Source of the DNA: Anomaloglossus baeobatrachus
Taxonomy: Eukaryota; Chordata; Amphibia; Anura; Aromobatidae
Assembly: GCF_048569485.1 (NCBI RefSeq)
Contig: NC_134357.1
Location: 475,707,187 to 475,771,186 of the forward strand
Direction of reading: 5' to 3'
DNA length: 64,000 nucleotides
Positions 11,001-21,654 of this stretch are shown in pieces. Positions within the stretch are counted from its first letter, which is position 1. Every line of letters begins with the position of its first letter. A program made the position numbers and the translations under genes. A model generated the notes under the pieces. The model searched no databases and had not been told where the DNA came from. It worked only from the letters and a program-made list of their open reading frames with translations.

Positions 11001-11389
11001 ATGGAAGGGACCTCCTAAGTCCCCTCAGATATTGGTCAGTCCGGGACCTGAGCCCTACAATCCTGAATCCGGGACGCCTGCCATAGGGGTCCCCATGATA
11101 GGGACAGAGTGTGAACCCGATAGGTCGCCCCTAGAGGTATTGGCAGGAGAGGCTGAGACGGTCGAGCCCATCCCGGACTTGGAGGCATCCCCGGATACGT
11201 TTTGGACAGCCCAACTCCAGGACCCCACATTAATACATGCCCGGAATCGGGTGATAGTAATTGACGGGGTGGCACAGTTGCCCGGTGCCCAGGTAAGGTA
11301 CCCCCATTTCGCTCTTAAGCAGGATTTACTCTACCGGGTAGATGAAATACGGGGCGTGGGGGTAGAGCAGTTGGTGGTGCCCCAGCCGT

Positions 11390-12450
11390 ATCGCCGGCGG
11401 GTCCTCGACTTGGCTCATAAACACCTGATGAGTGGCCACCTAGGGGTCAAGAAAACGCAGGAGCGAATATTGCAAAGGTTCTATTGGCCCGGGGTCTTTG
11501 GGGAGGTAAAACGGTTCTGCGAAACCTGCCCGGAGTGTCAGCTTACCGCACCACTGGCCCACTTTCGCAGTCCGTTGGTACCGTTACCCATTATAGAAGT
11601 CCCTTTTGAACGGATAGGGATGGATCTGGTGGGGCCCCTCGTAAAGTCTGCTCGAGGGCACCAACACATCCTAGTGATCGTTGACTATGCCACCCGGTAT
11701 CCAGAGGCGATACCTCTCAGACATACTGCGGCAAAGCTTATAGCTCGGGAGTTGTTTGCTGTGTTCTGCCGGGTGGGGTTGCCCAAGGAGATCCTTACGG
11801 ATCAGGGGACCCCATTCATGTCTAAAGTGACCAAAGAACTATGCCGGCTACTCCAGATCAAGCAGTTGCGTACATCTGTGTATCATCCTCAGACGGATGG
11901 GTTAGTAGAACGATTCAATAAAACCCTGAAAACCATGCTAAAAAGGGTGATCTCCAAAGACGGGAAAGACTGGGATATGATGCTTCCCTATTTGATGTTT
12001 GCCATACGAGAGGTGCCACAGGCATCCACGGGGTTTTCGCCTTTTGAGTTGTTATACGGGCGACATCCCCGGGGATTGTTGGACCTGGCAAAGGAAACAT
12101 GGGAGCAGGAGCCCACCCCCCATAAAAGTGTGATTGAACACATTTTGGGTATGCAGAACCGCATAAGCGCGGTCATGCCAATTGTGAAGGAGCATTTACA
12201 GGAGGCTCAGGCCGCGCAAAGCGGCCGCTACAATAGACAAGCCACCGTGCGGACCTTTAAACCCGGAGATCAGGTGTTGGTATTGATCCCCACGGCGGAG
12301 AGTAAATTCCTGGCTCAGTGGAAAGGCCCCTACGAGATAAAGGAAAGAGTCGGGGTGGTCAACTATAAAGTATTGCAGCCCGGTAGGCGGAAACCTGAAC
12401 AAATATACCATGTCAACCTATTAAAACCGTGGCAGGAACGGGAAAGCCTG
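11390..12450 (+). pseudogene. Integrase domain of the Gmr1-like element, upstream of RT
   Basis: The HHCC zinc finger is at about 11415-11550 (HKHLMSGHLG ... CETCPEC). The DDE core follows: GMDLVGP near 11620, ILTDQGTPF near 11790 and the DGLVERFNKT segment near 11890-11920 with the catalytic Glu. A GPY/F-like module (KGPYEIKERVGVVNYKV) lies at about 12322-12370. Its placement before reverse transcriptase is the diagnostic feature. Confidence 0.92.
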
Positions 12451-12639
12451 ATGGTTGATTTTTCCCCATCTCCCTCCTCTTCGGGTCGTTCAAACCCGGC
12501 TCCAGCGACTTCCGGAGAGGACGAACCAGAAGTAAGGATTGGAGAAGCCCTCACCAAGCAACAGAGGTGAGAGGCCAGACGGCTGGTTCAGCAGAACCCC
12601 GATGTCTTCTCCGAGTTGCCGGGTAGGACCAGTCTGATA

Positions 12640-13960
12640 CGACATAACATTGTCACCGAGCCCCACCTGAAGGTTCGCCTGAAGTCATACCGCGTACCGG
12701 AGGCTGGAAGACAAGCCATATCAGAGGAAGTGAAGACAATGCTACGCCTGGGGGTCATCGAAAAATCCCAGAGTGAATGGGCTAGTCCCATTGTCCTAAT
12801 ACCAAAACCGGATGGCTCCTTAAGATTCTGTAATGACTTTAGGAGATTGAACGAAATATCCAAGTTCGATCTCTATCCCATGCCGCGGGTGGATGAGCTG
12901 ATTGATAGGGTGGGACAGGCGCGATATTTTACCACGCTCGACCTGACCAAGGGGTACTGGCAGGTGCCACTTACGGAGTCCGCCAAGGAGAAAACCGCTT
13001 TTGTTACACCAGAGGGTCTCTTCCACTATGTTGTCTTGCCTTTTGGGTTACATGGCGCTCCGGCCACGTTCCAGAGGTTGATGGACTGGGTGCTGGAACC
13101 CCACCAGGCGTATGCATCAGCGTACCTTGATGACATCATTATTTACAGCTCTGAGTGGCAGACCCACTTGGAACAGGTACAAGCGGTGGTGGACGCGCTT
13201 CGAACAGCCGGATTGACAGCCAATCCCAAGAAATGTGCGTTGGGACTCACGGAAGCCCGCTACTTGGGCTACGTGATAGGCCAAGGAGTGATTAAGCCCC
13301 AAATTAACAAGGTTGAGGCGATCCAGAAGTGGCCTAGACCCCTGACCACGAAGCAGGTTAGGGCCTTCCTGGGTATCGTGGGGTACTACAGGAGGTTTGT
13401 CAAAGATTTTGCGGGACTATCAGCCCCCTTGACGGACCTTCTCAAAGGCAAGAAGTCCGTCATGGTGCGCTGGACTTCGCAGGCCGAGGACTCCTTCCGG
13501 GCCCTAAAAGGGGTCCTGTGCGGACAGCCCGTTCTTGTAAACCCTGATTTCCGGAAGGAGTTCATAGTACAGACTGACGCCTCGGAGGTCGGCCTGGGGG
13601 CAGTGCTGTCTCAGGTGGTTCAGGGGGAGGAACACCCCGTCACCTTCTTAAATAGGAAGCTCACCCCTTCCGAGCGGAATTATAGCGTAGTGGAAAAGGA
13701 GTGCCTGGCGATCAAATGGGCCTTGGAGTCCCTACGCTATTACCTGCTGGGACGGCAGTTTCGCTTGGTGACGGATCACTCTCCTCTGGTCTGGATGAGG
13801 TTTGCCAAGGAACGGAATGCCCGGGTTACCCGGTGGTTCCTTTCTCTACAGAACTTCCGGTTTACGGTTGAACACCGGGCCGGTAGGTTGCAGGGCAACG
13901 CCGATGCCTTGTCCCGCGGCCCGTGTTTGCTGGCAGAGTTCAACCCCGCTCGCTTGAACT
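12640..13960 (+). pseudogene. Reverse transcriptase and RNase H domains of the Gmr1-like element
   Basis: Reverse transcriptase motifs in order: KPDGSLRFCNDFRRLN (about 12808-12855), FTTLDLTKGYWQVPL (about 12928-12972), FGLHGAPATFQRLM (about 13042-13083) and the catalytic YLDDIIIYS (about 13120-13148). RNase H begins at about 13560 with VQTDASEVGLGAVLSQ and ends with HRAGRLQGNADALSR near 13875-13917. The polypurine tract and 3' LTR follow directly, with no integrase after RNase H. Confidence 0.93.
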
Positions 13961-13974
13961 GAGGGGGGGGGGTA

Positions 13975-14277
13975 TGTGAGACTGTGACCGGGATTGTCTA
14001 TGACGGCCGGTACGTCTCGCCCCGGTTGTGCTCACTCCATGATGGAAAGTAGCTCCACTCCGGGGTTAATGCTGTTTCCCTACAGGGTTAAAAAGGAAAC
14101 AGAAAGATGGGCGGGGGAGCTTAGTGTGTGAGGGAGTGAACACAACTCCCTGAGTTTGCTGCCGGAGAGGCCATGTGTACTGTTGTGGACTGTTGTTTGA
14201 CTATTAAACCGGATGCTGTGAACCTTGATGCCTGGATCCTGTGTCTTCTGCTGCGCAGCCGACCACGCTACCTCACA
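13975..14277 (+). repeat. 3' LTR of the Gmr1-like element
   Basis: 303 bp and identical by eye to the 5' LTR. It is followed by ATATATAATTATATACAG, the continuation of the interrupted minisatellite unit, giving the ATAT target duplication. Confidence 0.95.
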
Positions 14278-15656
14278 ATATATAATTATATACAGGAGAT
14301 GCCCAGGTTATACCAGCTGTACATATATAATTATATACAGGAGATGCCCAGGTTATATCAGATGTACATATATAATTATATACAGAAGATACCCAGGTTA
14401 TACCAGCTGTACATATATAATTATATACAGAAGATACCCAGGTTATACCAGCTGTACACATATAATTATATACAGAAGATACCCAGGTTATATCAGCTGC
14501 ACATATATAATTATATACAGAAGATACCCAGGTTATACCAGCTGTACATATATAATTATATACAGGAGATGCCCAGGTTATATCAGCTGTACATATATAA
14601 TTATATACTGAAGATATGCCCAGGTTATACCAGCTGTACATATATAATTATATACAGAAGATACCCAGGTTATACCAGCTGTACACATATAATTATATAC
14701 AGAAGATACCCAGGTTATATCAGCTGTACATATATAATTATATACTGAAGATATGCCCAGGTTATACCAGCTGTACATATATAATTATATACAGAAGATA
14801 CCCAGGTTATATCAGCTGTACATATATAATTATATACAGAAGATGCCCAGGTTATACCAGCTGTACATATATAATTATATACAGAAGATGCCCAGGTTAT
14901 ACCAGCTGTACATATATAATTATATACAGGAGATGCCCAGGTTATATCAGCTGTATATATATAATTATATACTGAAGATATACCCAGGTTACACCAGCTG
15001 TACATATATAATTATATACAGAAGATGCCCAGGTTATACCAGCTGTACATATATAATTATATACAGAAGATGCCCAGGTTATATCAGCTGTACATATATA
15101 ATTATATACAGGAGATGCCCAGGTTATATCAGCTGTACATATATAATTATATACAGGAGATGCCCAGGTTATATCAGCTGTACATATATAATTATATACA
15201 GAAGATGCCCAGGTTATATCAGCTGTACATATATAATTATATACAGAAGATGCCCAGGTTATATCAGCTGTACATATATAATTATATACAGAAGATGCCC
15301 AGGTTATATCAGCTGTACATATATAATTATATACAGAAGATGCCCAGGTTATATCAGCTGTACATATATAATTATATACAGGAGATGCCCAGGTTATATC
15401 AGCTGTACATATATAATTATATACAGGAGATGCCCAGGTTATATCAGCTGTACATATATAATTATATACAGGAGATGCCCAGGTTATATCAGCTGTACAT
15501 ATATAATTATATACAGGAGATGCCCAGGTTATATCAGCTGTACATATATAATTATATGCAGAAGATGCCCAGGTTATATCAGCTGTACATATATAATTAT
15601 ATACAGGAGATGCCCAGGTTATATCAGCTGTACATATATAATTATATACAGGAGAT
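14278..15656 (+). repeat. AT-rich 45-bp minisatellite, right part
   Basis: About 30 units of the same repeat as 5745-9217. The segment around the rare variant TGAAGATATG at 14746 repeats one at 8731, and the variant CTGTATATATATAATTATAT recurs at 8901 and 14961, so blocks were duplicated within the array before or around the retroelement insertion. The last dozen units (about 15100-15650) are nearly uniform. Confidence 0.97.
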
Positions 15657-16751
15657 ACCCCATGCAGGCTGTTCCTCCTTCTTTAGCTAATTACTGTGAG
15701 CCGGCATGTGGGTTTTCCTTGACTCTTCTCATCAGAAGACGCTCCTGTTTACGTGATTACTTTTGTGGTCGGCCTGAACACCTCAAATGAGAGATGGTTA
15801 TTTTATTGTTGTTGATGTTAATTTTTGTATAACTTTTGCTCCAGTATCTGACTGATAAGTAAAGCTTTGTTTCATGTGGCCGTCACCTTTTTCATATAAA
15901 GAAATTATTTTTTTCTCAGGTCTTGTGACATTTCTCTTCCATGTGGTGCCATTACTGACAGCATGAAATGGGATCACCCTGTTATAGTCACTTGTATAGT
16001 GAAAATCTGATTGATGAAGAAGTAGACTCACTCATAGGCGAACTCTTGTTAGTGTTTTGTTGTCTAAACGTTACCTTTGCTCTTAAGACTTTCAATGGGG
16101 TGTACTCATTTTTAGAATATGGTCTTGAAATAATTATTTTTTTGGGGGGTGTGAAAAATAACAAATCTTGTTTGCAATTAATGGACCACACTTGCGGTAG
16201 TATTTTCGTCTATGGCATCCAATAGAAAATGCTTCTGAAAAGAAATTAAAGGGTTTCTGACAGATTTGTTGAGATGTACTTACTTATGTTGAGCACATTT
16301 ATCCACCCTAGACCACCAGGGATGTTTCCCAGGACTGAGGTAAACATTAGGGGAAAAGGGGGTAATGCATGGCTGTGTGAAATCGATGTTCCCAGCATAA
16401 CATATCCTATATTCTCGTGAATTAGAATTAACGTGCTGTTTATAAATGATCTGCGGGCTCCAGATATTGCCCGACGGGTGCTGTGATATGTGTGTACACT
16501 TCGCAAAGTGGATAAAATCTGGGAATTATTTACCAGCATTATGTTAGCACTATATGGCAGTCATATGTGGAGTTATATTTAGAGCATTATATAGTGGTAC
16601 TATTATCTTGTTACTATAAGGCGGTATTATATTGACTGCCTAAAAAGATAACATTGGGGGTAGGGGGTGCAGCCTACCTGTCATTCATTAACCATCCACA
16701 AATATGGGCTGCAAAAGTCACCCACTATCAGCATTATGCATGGGGCGAGGG
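15657..16751. other. Non-coding, nothing recognised
   Basis: No convincing frames or terminal repeats. Near 16540-16640 there are isolated pieces (GCACTATATGGCAGT, GGCGGTATTATATT) like the units of the large array at 21655-24945. Confidence 0.45.
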
Positions 16752-16756
16752 ATACC

Positions 16757-17343
16757 TGTCACGGGTGACAGACAGTCATGTGGTTTCTGGCAATAGAAGG
16801 TCACGGCGTTTGGCTGCACAGAATGCTCCCTGACTCTCCATTGTTCCTGCCGTCAACTATTCATTGGTGTAGGTAGGTTTTCTGCTGGATTTTCATCTCT
16901 CTCCCTTTTGGACCCAGCAGGAGCTTGCCTTCCACCCAGCTGCTGATTATCAACATTCTCTTGGTGCTTAAATACCCCTTCTTCCCTGGACTGGTGCTGG
17001 TGATATTTTCAGTTCATTCTAGCTCTGGTTGCAAGCAGGTGGCTTGCTCTCATCTGTAGTATCATTGCTGAACTCTTGCCTGGGTCATCTGGATAAGTAG
17101 TTCATGTTTTTTTTCCCTTGCGTCTTCCTTTACAGATTAGTGGGGTTGATGAAGAGCTCATCCCACCCGTTCCCTATTTAGGGCCCAGCACTAGGGATAT
17201 CTAGGGTCAGGTATCCAGCTTTGTGCATAGGTGTGAACCAATCTAGGGTGTTGAGGGACCCCAGGGACCAGCAGGAGGTTTAGTCAGGGGTCACCATCTT
17301 CCTCTTCCCAGACACAGGGGTCCCCTTCCCTTTCAACGTGACA
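16757..17343 (+). repeat. Solo LTR, 587 bp, with 5-bp target duplication
   Basis: It starts TGTCACGGGTGACAGACAG and ends CAACGTGACA, so the ends form a TGTCAC/GTGACA inverted repeat. ATACC flanks it on both sides (16752-16756 and 17344-17348). No internal sequence is present, as expected after LTR-LTR recombination. A diverged copy of the same LTR lies at about 59030-59620. A Ty3/gypsy or ERV origin is possible. Confidence 0.85.
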
Positions 17344-17348
17344 ATACC

Positions 17349-18387
17349 ATATGCTCTAGTGTACAAACCCACAAAGATTTCACTTTCCAAAAGAACCTTT
17401 ATTTTTAAAACCAGAGTTAAACCCCCAAAGTGTTTGATGCAGATTTTGGGGGGTTCAGCACTCGTTAGCAGAATTAAACATTCATCTTTATATAAGTTAC
17501 TAAATAAAATGTATATTTTACATCATATTACAAAATACATTCCATAGGCTTTATTCTGCATAGAGCGCACAGCAGACACTCCTTCATTGACCACTGGCCA
17601 ATACATACGTATACTATAGGGAATGGGGCATGGATTTAAAGGGGGATTTTACGTGCCCCCCAAAAAATATTTTTTTATTACATAAAGTGACCAACAGGGG
17701 ATGCTTTGCATATTTTCCCACATTAAATGGAGCACATTTATTTTATATGAGATTTAAATGCTGACTTTCAGGAAGGCAGCGGCCATTTTGTTTCCTTTCC
17801 TTTACACATTTTCCATAATTTTGAACATTTGTGAGCGTTAGGACATACTCGGATTGTGCCAACAGTTTGGGAAGAAGGAGATAAAAGACAGAATATAATA
17901 TATATAATATGGGTAAGAGACCCCTTTAAGGGGTCCTGATTATAGCAGCTGTATAAAAGGGGTGTTAGAAGGGGCAATGAATGGTAGAATGGTCCCTTTT
18001 GTTTGACGTTATTTTAGATTGTGATTGGTCAATAGTTCTGGACCCCGAGTCTCCGACTCCTCCAGGCGACTACTTCTCAGTCCATGGATTTAGAGGGATT
18101 TTCCATATTTTGCATATTGTGGGATTCTTGCATACATCCATCATCTAATGAGCTTATAGGTGGATATGGATTTGTTTTTAGTCCTGTGAGGTTTCCTATT
18201 AAAAATTGTCTAAAGGCGGCAATTGAAGGAATTTTTTCAAAGAAAAAAAATTGAATAAAATAAATTATTTTTCCAACTGTCAATGTAATCACAAAGTGCA
18301 GTGTAGCGTATAATGGCTTCTTCATAATAAAGAGCAAATCCAGTCACATCATCTTTTTTTCTGTTCAGATTCACAAAACTGTCCATA
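17349..18387. other. Non-coding, nothing recognised
   Basis: AT-rich sequence without recognisable coding or repeat structure. Confidence 0.4.
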
Positions 18388-21040
18388 GACAGCAATATTA
18401 TAGCAGTTATATTCTTGTACATAGGGACAGTATTATAGTAGTTATATTCTTGTACATAGGGGGCAGTATTATAGCAGTTATATTCTTGTACATAGGGAGC
18501 AGTATTATAGTAGTTATATTCTTGTACATAGGGGGCAGTATTATAGCAGTTATATTCTTGTACATAGGGGGCAGTATTATAGTAGTTATATTCTTGTACA
18601 TATAGAGCAGTATTATAGCAGTTATATTCTTGTACATAGGGACAGTATTATAGTAGTTATATTCTTGTACATAGGGGGCAGTATTATAGTAGTTATATTC
18701 TTGTACATAGGAGCAGTATTATAGTAGTTATATTCTTGTACATAGGGACAGTATTATAGCAGTTATATTCTTGCACATAGGGGCAGTATTATAGCAGTTA
18801 TATTCTTGTACATAGGGGGCAGTATTATAGTAGTTATATTCTTGTACATAGGAGCAGTATTATAGTAGTTATATTCTTGTACATAGGGACAGTATTATAG
18901 CAGTTATGTTCTTGTACATAGGGACAGTATTATAGCAGTTATATTCTTGTACATAGGGACAGTATTATAGTAGTTATGTTCTTGTACATAGGGGGCAGTA
19001 TTATAGTAGTTATATTCTTGTACATAGGAGCAGTATTATAGTAGTTATATTCTTGTACATAGGGGCAGTATTATAGTAGTTATTTTCTTGTACATAGGTG
19101 CAGTATTATAGTAGTTACATTCTTGTACATTGGGGCAGTATTATAGTAGTTATATTCTTGTACATAGGGGCAGTATTATAGTAGTTATATTCTTGTACAT
19201 AGGGGCAGTATTATAGTAGTTATATTCTTGTACATAGGGGCAGTATTATAGTAGTTATATTCTTGTACATAGGGGCAGTATTATAGTAGTTATATTCTTG
19301 TACATTGGGGCAGTATTATAGTAGTTATATTCTTGTACATAGGGGCAGTATTATAGTAGTTATATTCTTTTACATGGGGGCAGTATTATAGTAGTTATAT
19401 TCTTGTACATTGGGGCAGTATTATAGTAGTTATATTCTTGTACATAGGGGCAGTATTATAGTAGTTATATTCTTGTACATAGGAGCAGTATTATAGTAGT
19501 TATATTCTTGTACATAGGGGGCAGTATTATAGTAGTTATATTCTTGAACATAAGGGCAGTATTATAGTAGTTATACTCTTGTTCATAGGAGCAGTATTAT
19601 AGTAGTTATATTCTTGTTCATAGGGGCAGTATTATAGTAGTTATATTCTTGTACATAGGAGCAGTATTATAGTAGTTATATTCTTGTACATAGGGGCAAT
19701 ATTATAGCAGTTATATTCTTGTACATAGAGGGCAGTATTATAGTAGTTATATTCTTGAACATAGGGGCAGTATTATAGTAGTTATATTCTTGTACATAGG
19801 GGGCAGTATTATAGTAGTTATATTCTTGAACATAGGGGCAGTATTATAGTAGTTCTATTCTTGTACATAGGAGCGTATTATAGTAGTTATATTCTTGTAC
19901 ATAGGGGCAGTATTATAGTAGTTATATTCTTGTACATGGGGGCAGTATTATAGTAGTTCTATTTTTGTACATAAGGGGCAGTATTATAGTAGTTGTATTC
20001 TTGTATATAGGGGGAAGTATTATAGTAGTTCTATTCTTGTACATAGGAGCAGTATTATAGTAGTTATGTTCTTGTACATAGGGGCAGTATTATAGTAGTT
20101 ATATTCTTGTACATAGGGGCAGTATTATAGTAGTTGTATTCTTGTCCATAGGGGGCAGTATTATAGTAGTTCTATTCTTTTACATAGGAGCACTATTATA
20201 GTAGTTATATTCTTGTACATAGATGCAGTATTATAGTAGTTATGTTCTTGTACATAGGGGCAGTATTATAGTAGTTATATTCTTGTACATAGGGGCAGTA
20301 TTATAGTAGTTATATTCTTGTACATAGGCGGCAGTATTATAGTAGTTATATTCTTGAACATAGGGGCAGTATTATAGTAGTTATATTCTTGCACAAAGGG
20401 GCAGTATTATAGTAGTTATATTCTTGTACATAGGGGCAGTATTATAGTAGTTATATTCTTGCACAAAGGGGCAGTATTATAGTAGTTATATTCTTGTACA
20501 TAGGGGCAGTATTATAGTAGTTATATTTTTATACATAGGGGCAGTATTATAGTAATTATTTTCTTCCTAATAGGAGCAGTATTATAGTAGTTATATTCTT
20601 GTACATAGGGGGCAGTATTATAGTAATTATATTCTTGTACATAGGGGGCAGTATTATAGTAGTTATATTCTTGTACATAAAGGGCAGTATTATAGTAATT
20701 ATATTCTTGTACATAGGGGGCAGTATTATAGTAGCTATAGTCTTCTACATACCGTAGAAGCAGTATTATAGTAGTTATATTCTTGTACATAGGGGCAATA
20801 TTATAGCAGTTATATTCTTGTACATACAAGCAATATTAGAGAAGTTATATTCTTGTATACAGGGGCAGTATTATAGTAATTATATTCTTGTACATAGGGG
20901 GCAGTATTATAGTAGTTATATTCTTGTACATGGGGGCAGTATTATAGTAGTTATAGTCTTCTACATACCGTAGAAGCAGTATATAGTGGTTGTATTCTTG
21001 TAAATAGGGGCAGTATTATAGTAGTTACATCCTAGCACAT
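18388..21040 (+). repeat. 35-bp AT-rich minisatellite, about 75 units
   Basis: The unit begins CAGTATTATAGTAGTTATAT and ends TCTTGTACATAGGGG, with 34-36 bp variants in the G run. The unit is not a multiple of three, so no long frames arise. Units are 90 percent or more alike in the centre and more diverged towards 20500-21040. Confidence 0.97.
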
Positions 21041-21654
21041 TGGAGATATGTTAGTTCTATAAAACCATGCTTACAAGGAATCATGGCATGAGTTGTGCAT
21101 TGAGATCAATGGGATCGGGTGAGGGGGGACATTTATTGCTATAAGTTTTTGTGTCTCATTGACTTCCCCAATAAATCCTTGTTTTCTTTCTCCCTTTACT
21201 AATATGCTGTGACTGGAATTACTCTTTATTTTAATATCTCAAATGTAATCCGTCTTTATTGATTGCGGTGTTTTTTACTACCGCTATATGCAGATTTTAT
21301 ATACTCTATTTTATGATATCGTCCCTTTACATGGAGTCATTTTTATAAACTCTATTGGCGACACTATATATGTTGTACATTCAGTACCTGTCTGGTCCGT
21401 TTACTAATATATGGTGACCCCGTTCATTACATCCCGACTCTGAAACCCTCAGTATTACATAATTTAAAGCTTCTCCGTAGTCATCCATATTTTAGACTCC
21501 ACGCGTTTCACATCCTTCTGACAGTCCTGAAATGAGGTAGTGAGTGAATTTTCCCTGTAGGGGAGAAAGGTTCTTCATTTAATCGGGAGATGTCTCTGTA
21601 AAAAACATTGTGTTTCCCTGTGAAAGAAAATAAGAAAAGTGAGTTAGTATAAAG
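21041..21654. other. Non-coding, nothing recognised
   Basis: AT-rich DNA between two tandem arrays; no frame or terminal repeat recognised. Confidence 0.4.

Larger units (their letters stand above)
9218..14277 (+). mobile_element. Ty3/gypsy LTR retrotransposon, Gmr1-like
   Basis: A 5060-bp element with 303-bp LTRs (9218-9520 and 13975-14277) that look identical. It inserted in the 45-bp minisatellite with a 4-bp ATAT duplication. The primer binding site starts TGGTGGAGAATGCGGGC at 9523 and resembles the complement of the tRNA-Ala 3' end. The polypurine tract is the G run at about 13961-13972. Domain order is gag, CCHC knuckle, protease, integrase, then reverse transcriptase and RNase H. Integrase before reverse transcriptase is the Ty1/copia-like order known in the Gmr1 group of Ty3/gypsy elements of deuterostomes. 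The element looks nearly whole, with about three breaks. Identical LTRs indicate a recent insertion. Confidence 0.93.

Noticed and set aside
5745-15656. CRISPR-like regular repeats
   Set aside because: Units are contiguous without unique spacers, in a eukaryotic setting; it is a minisatellite.
14173-15790. Similar repeat frames right of the retroelement
   Set aside because: Same 45-bp array; frame openness comes from unit length.
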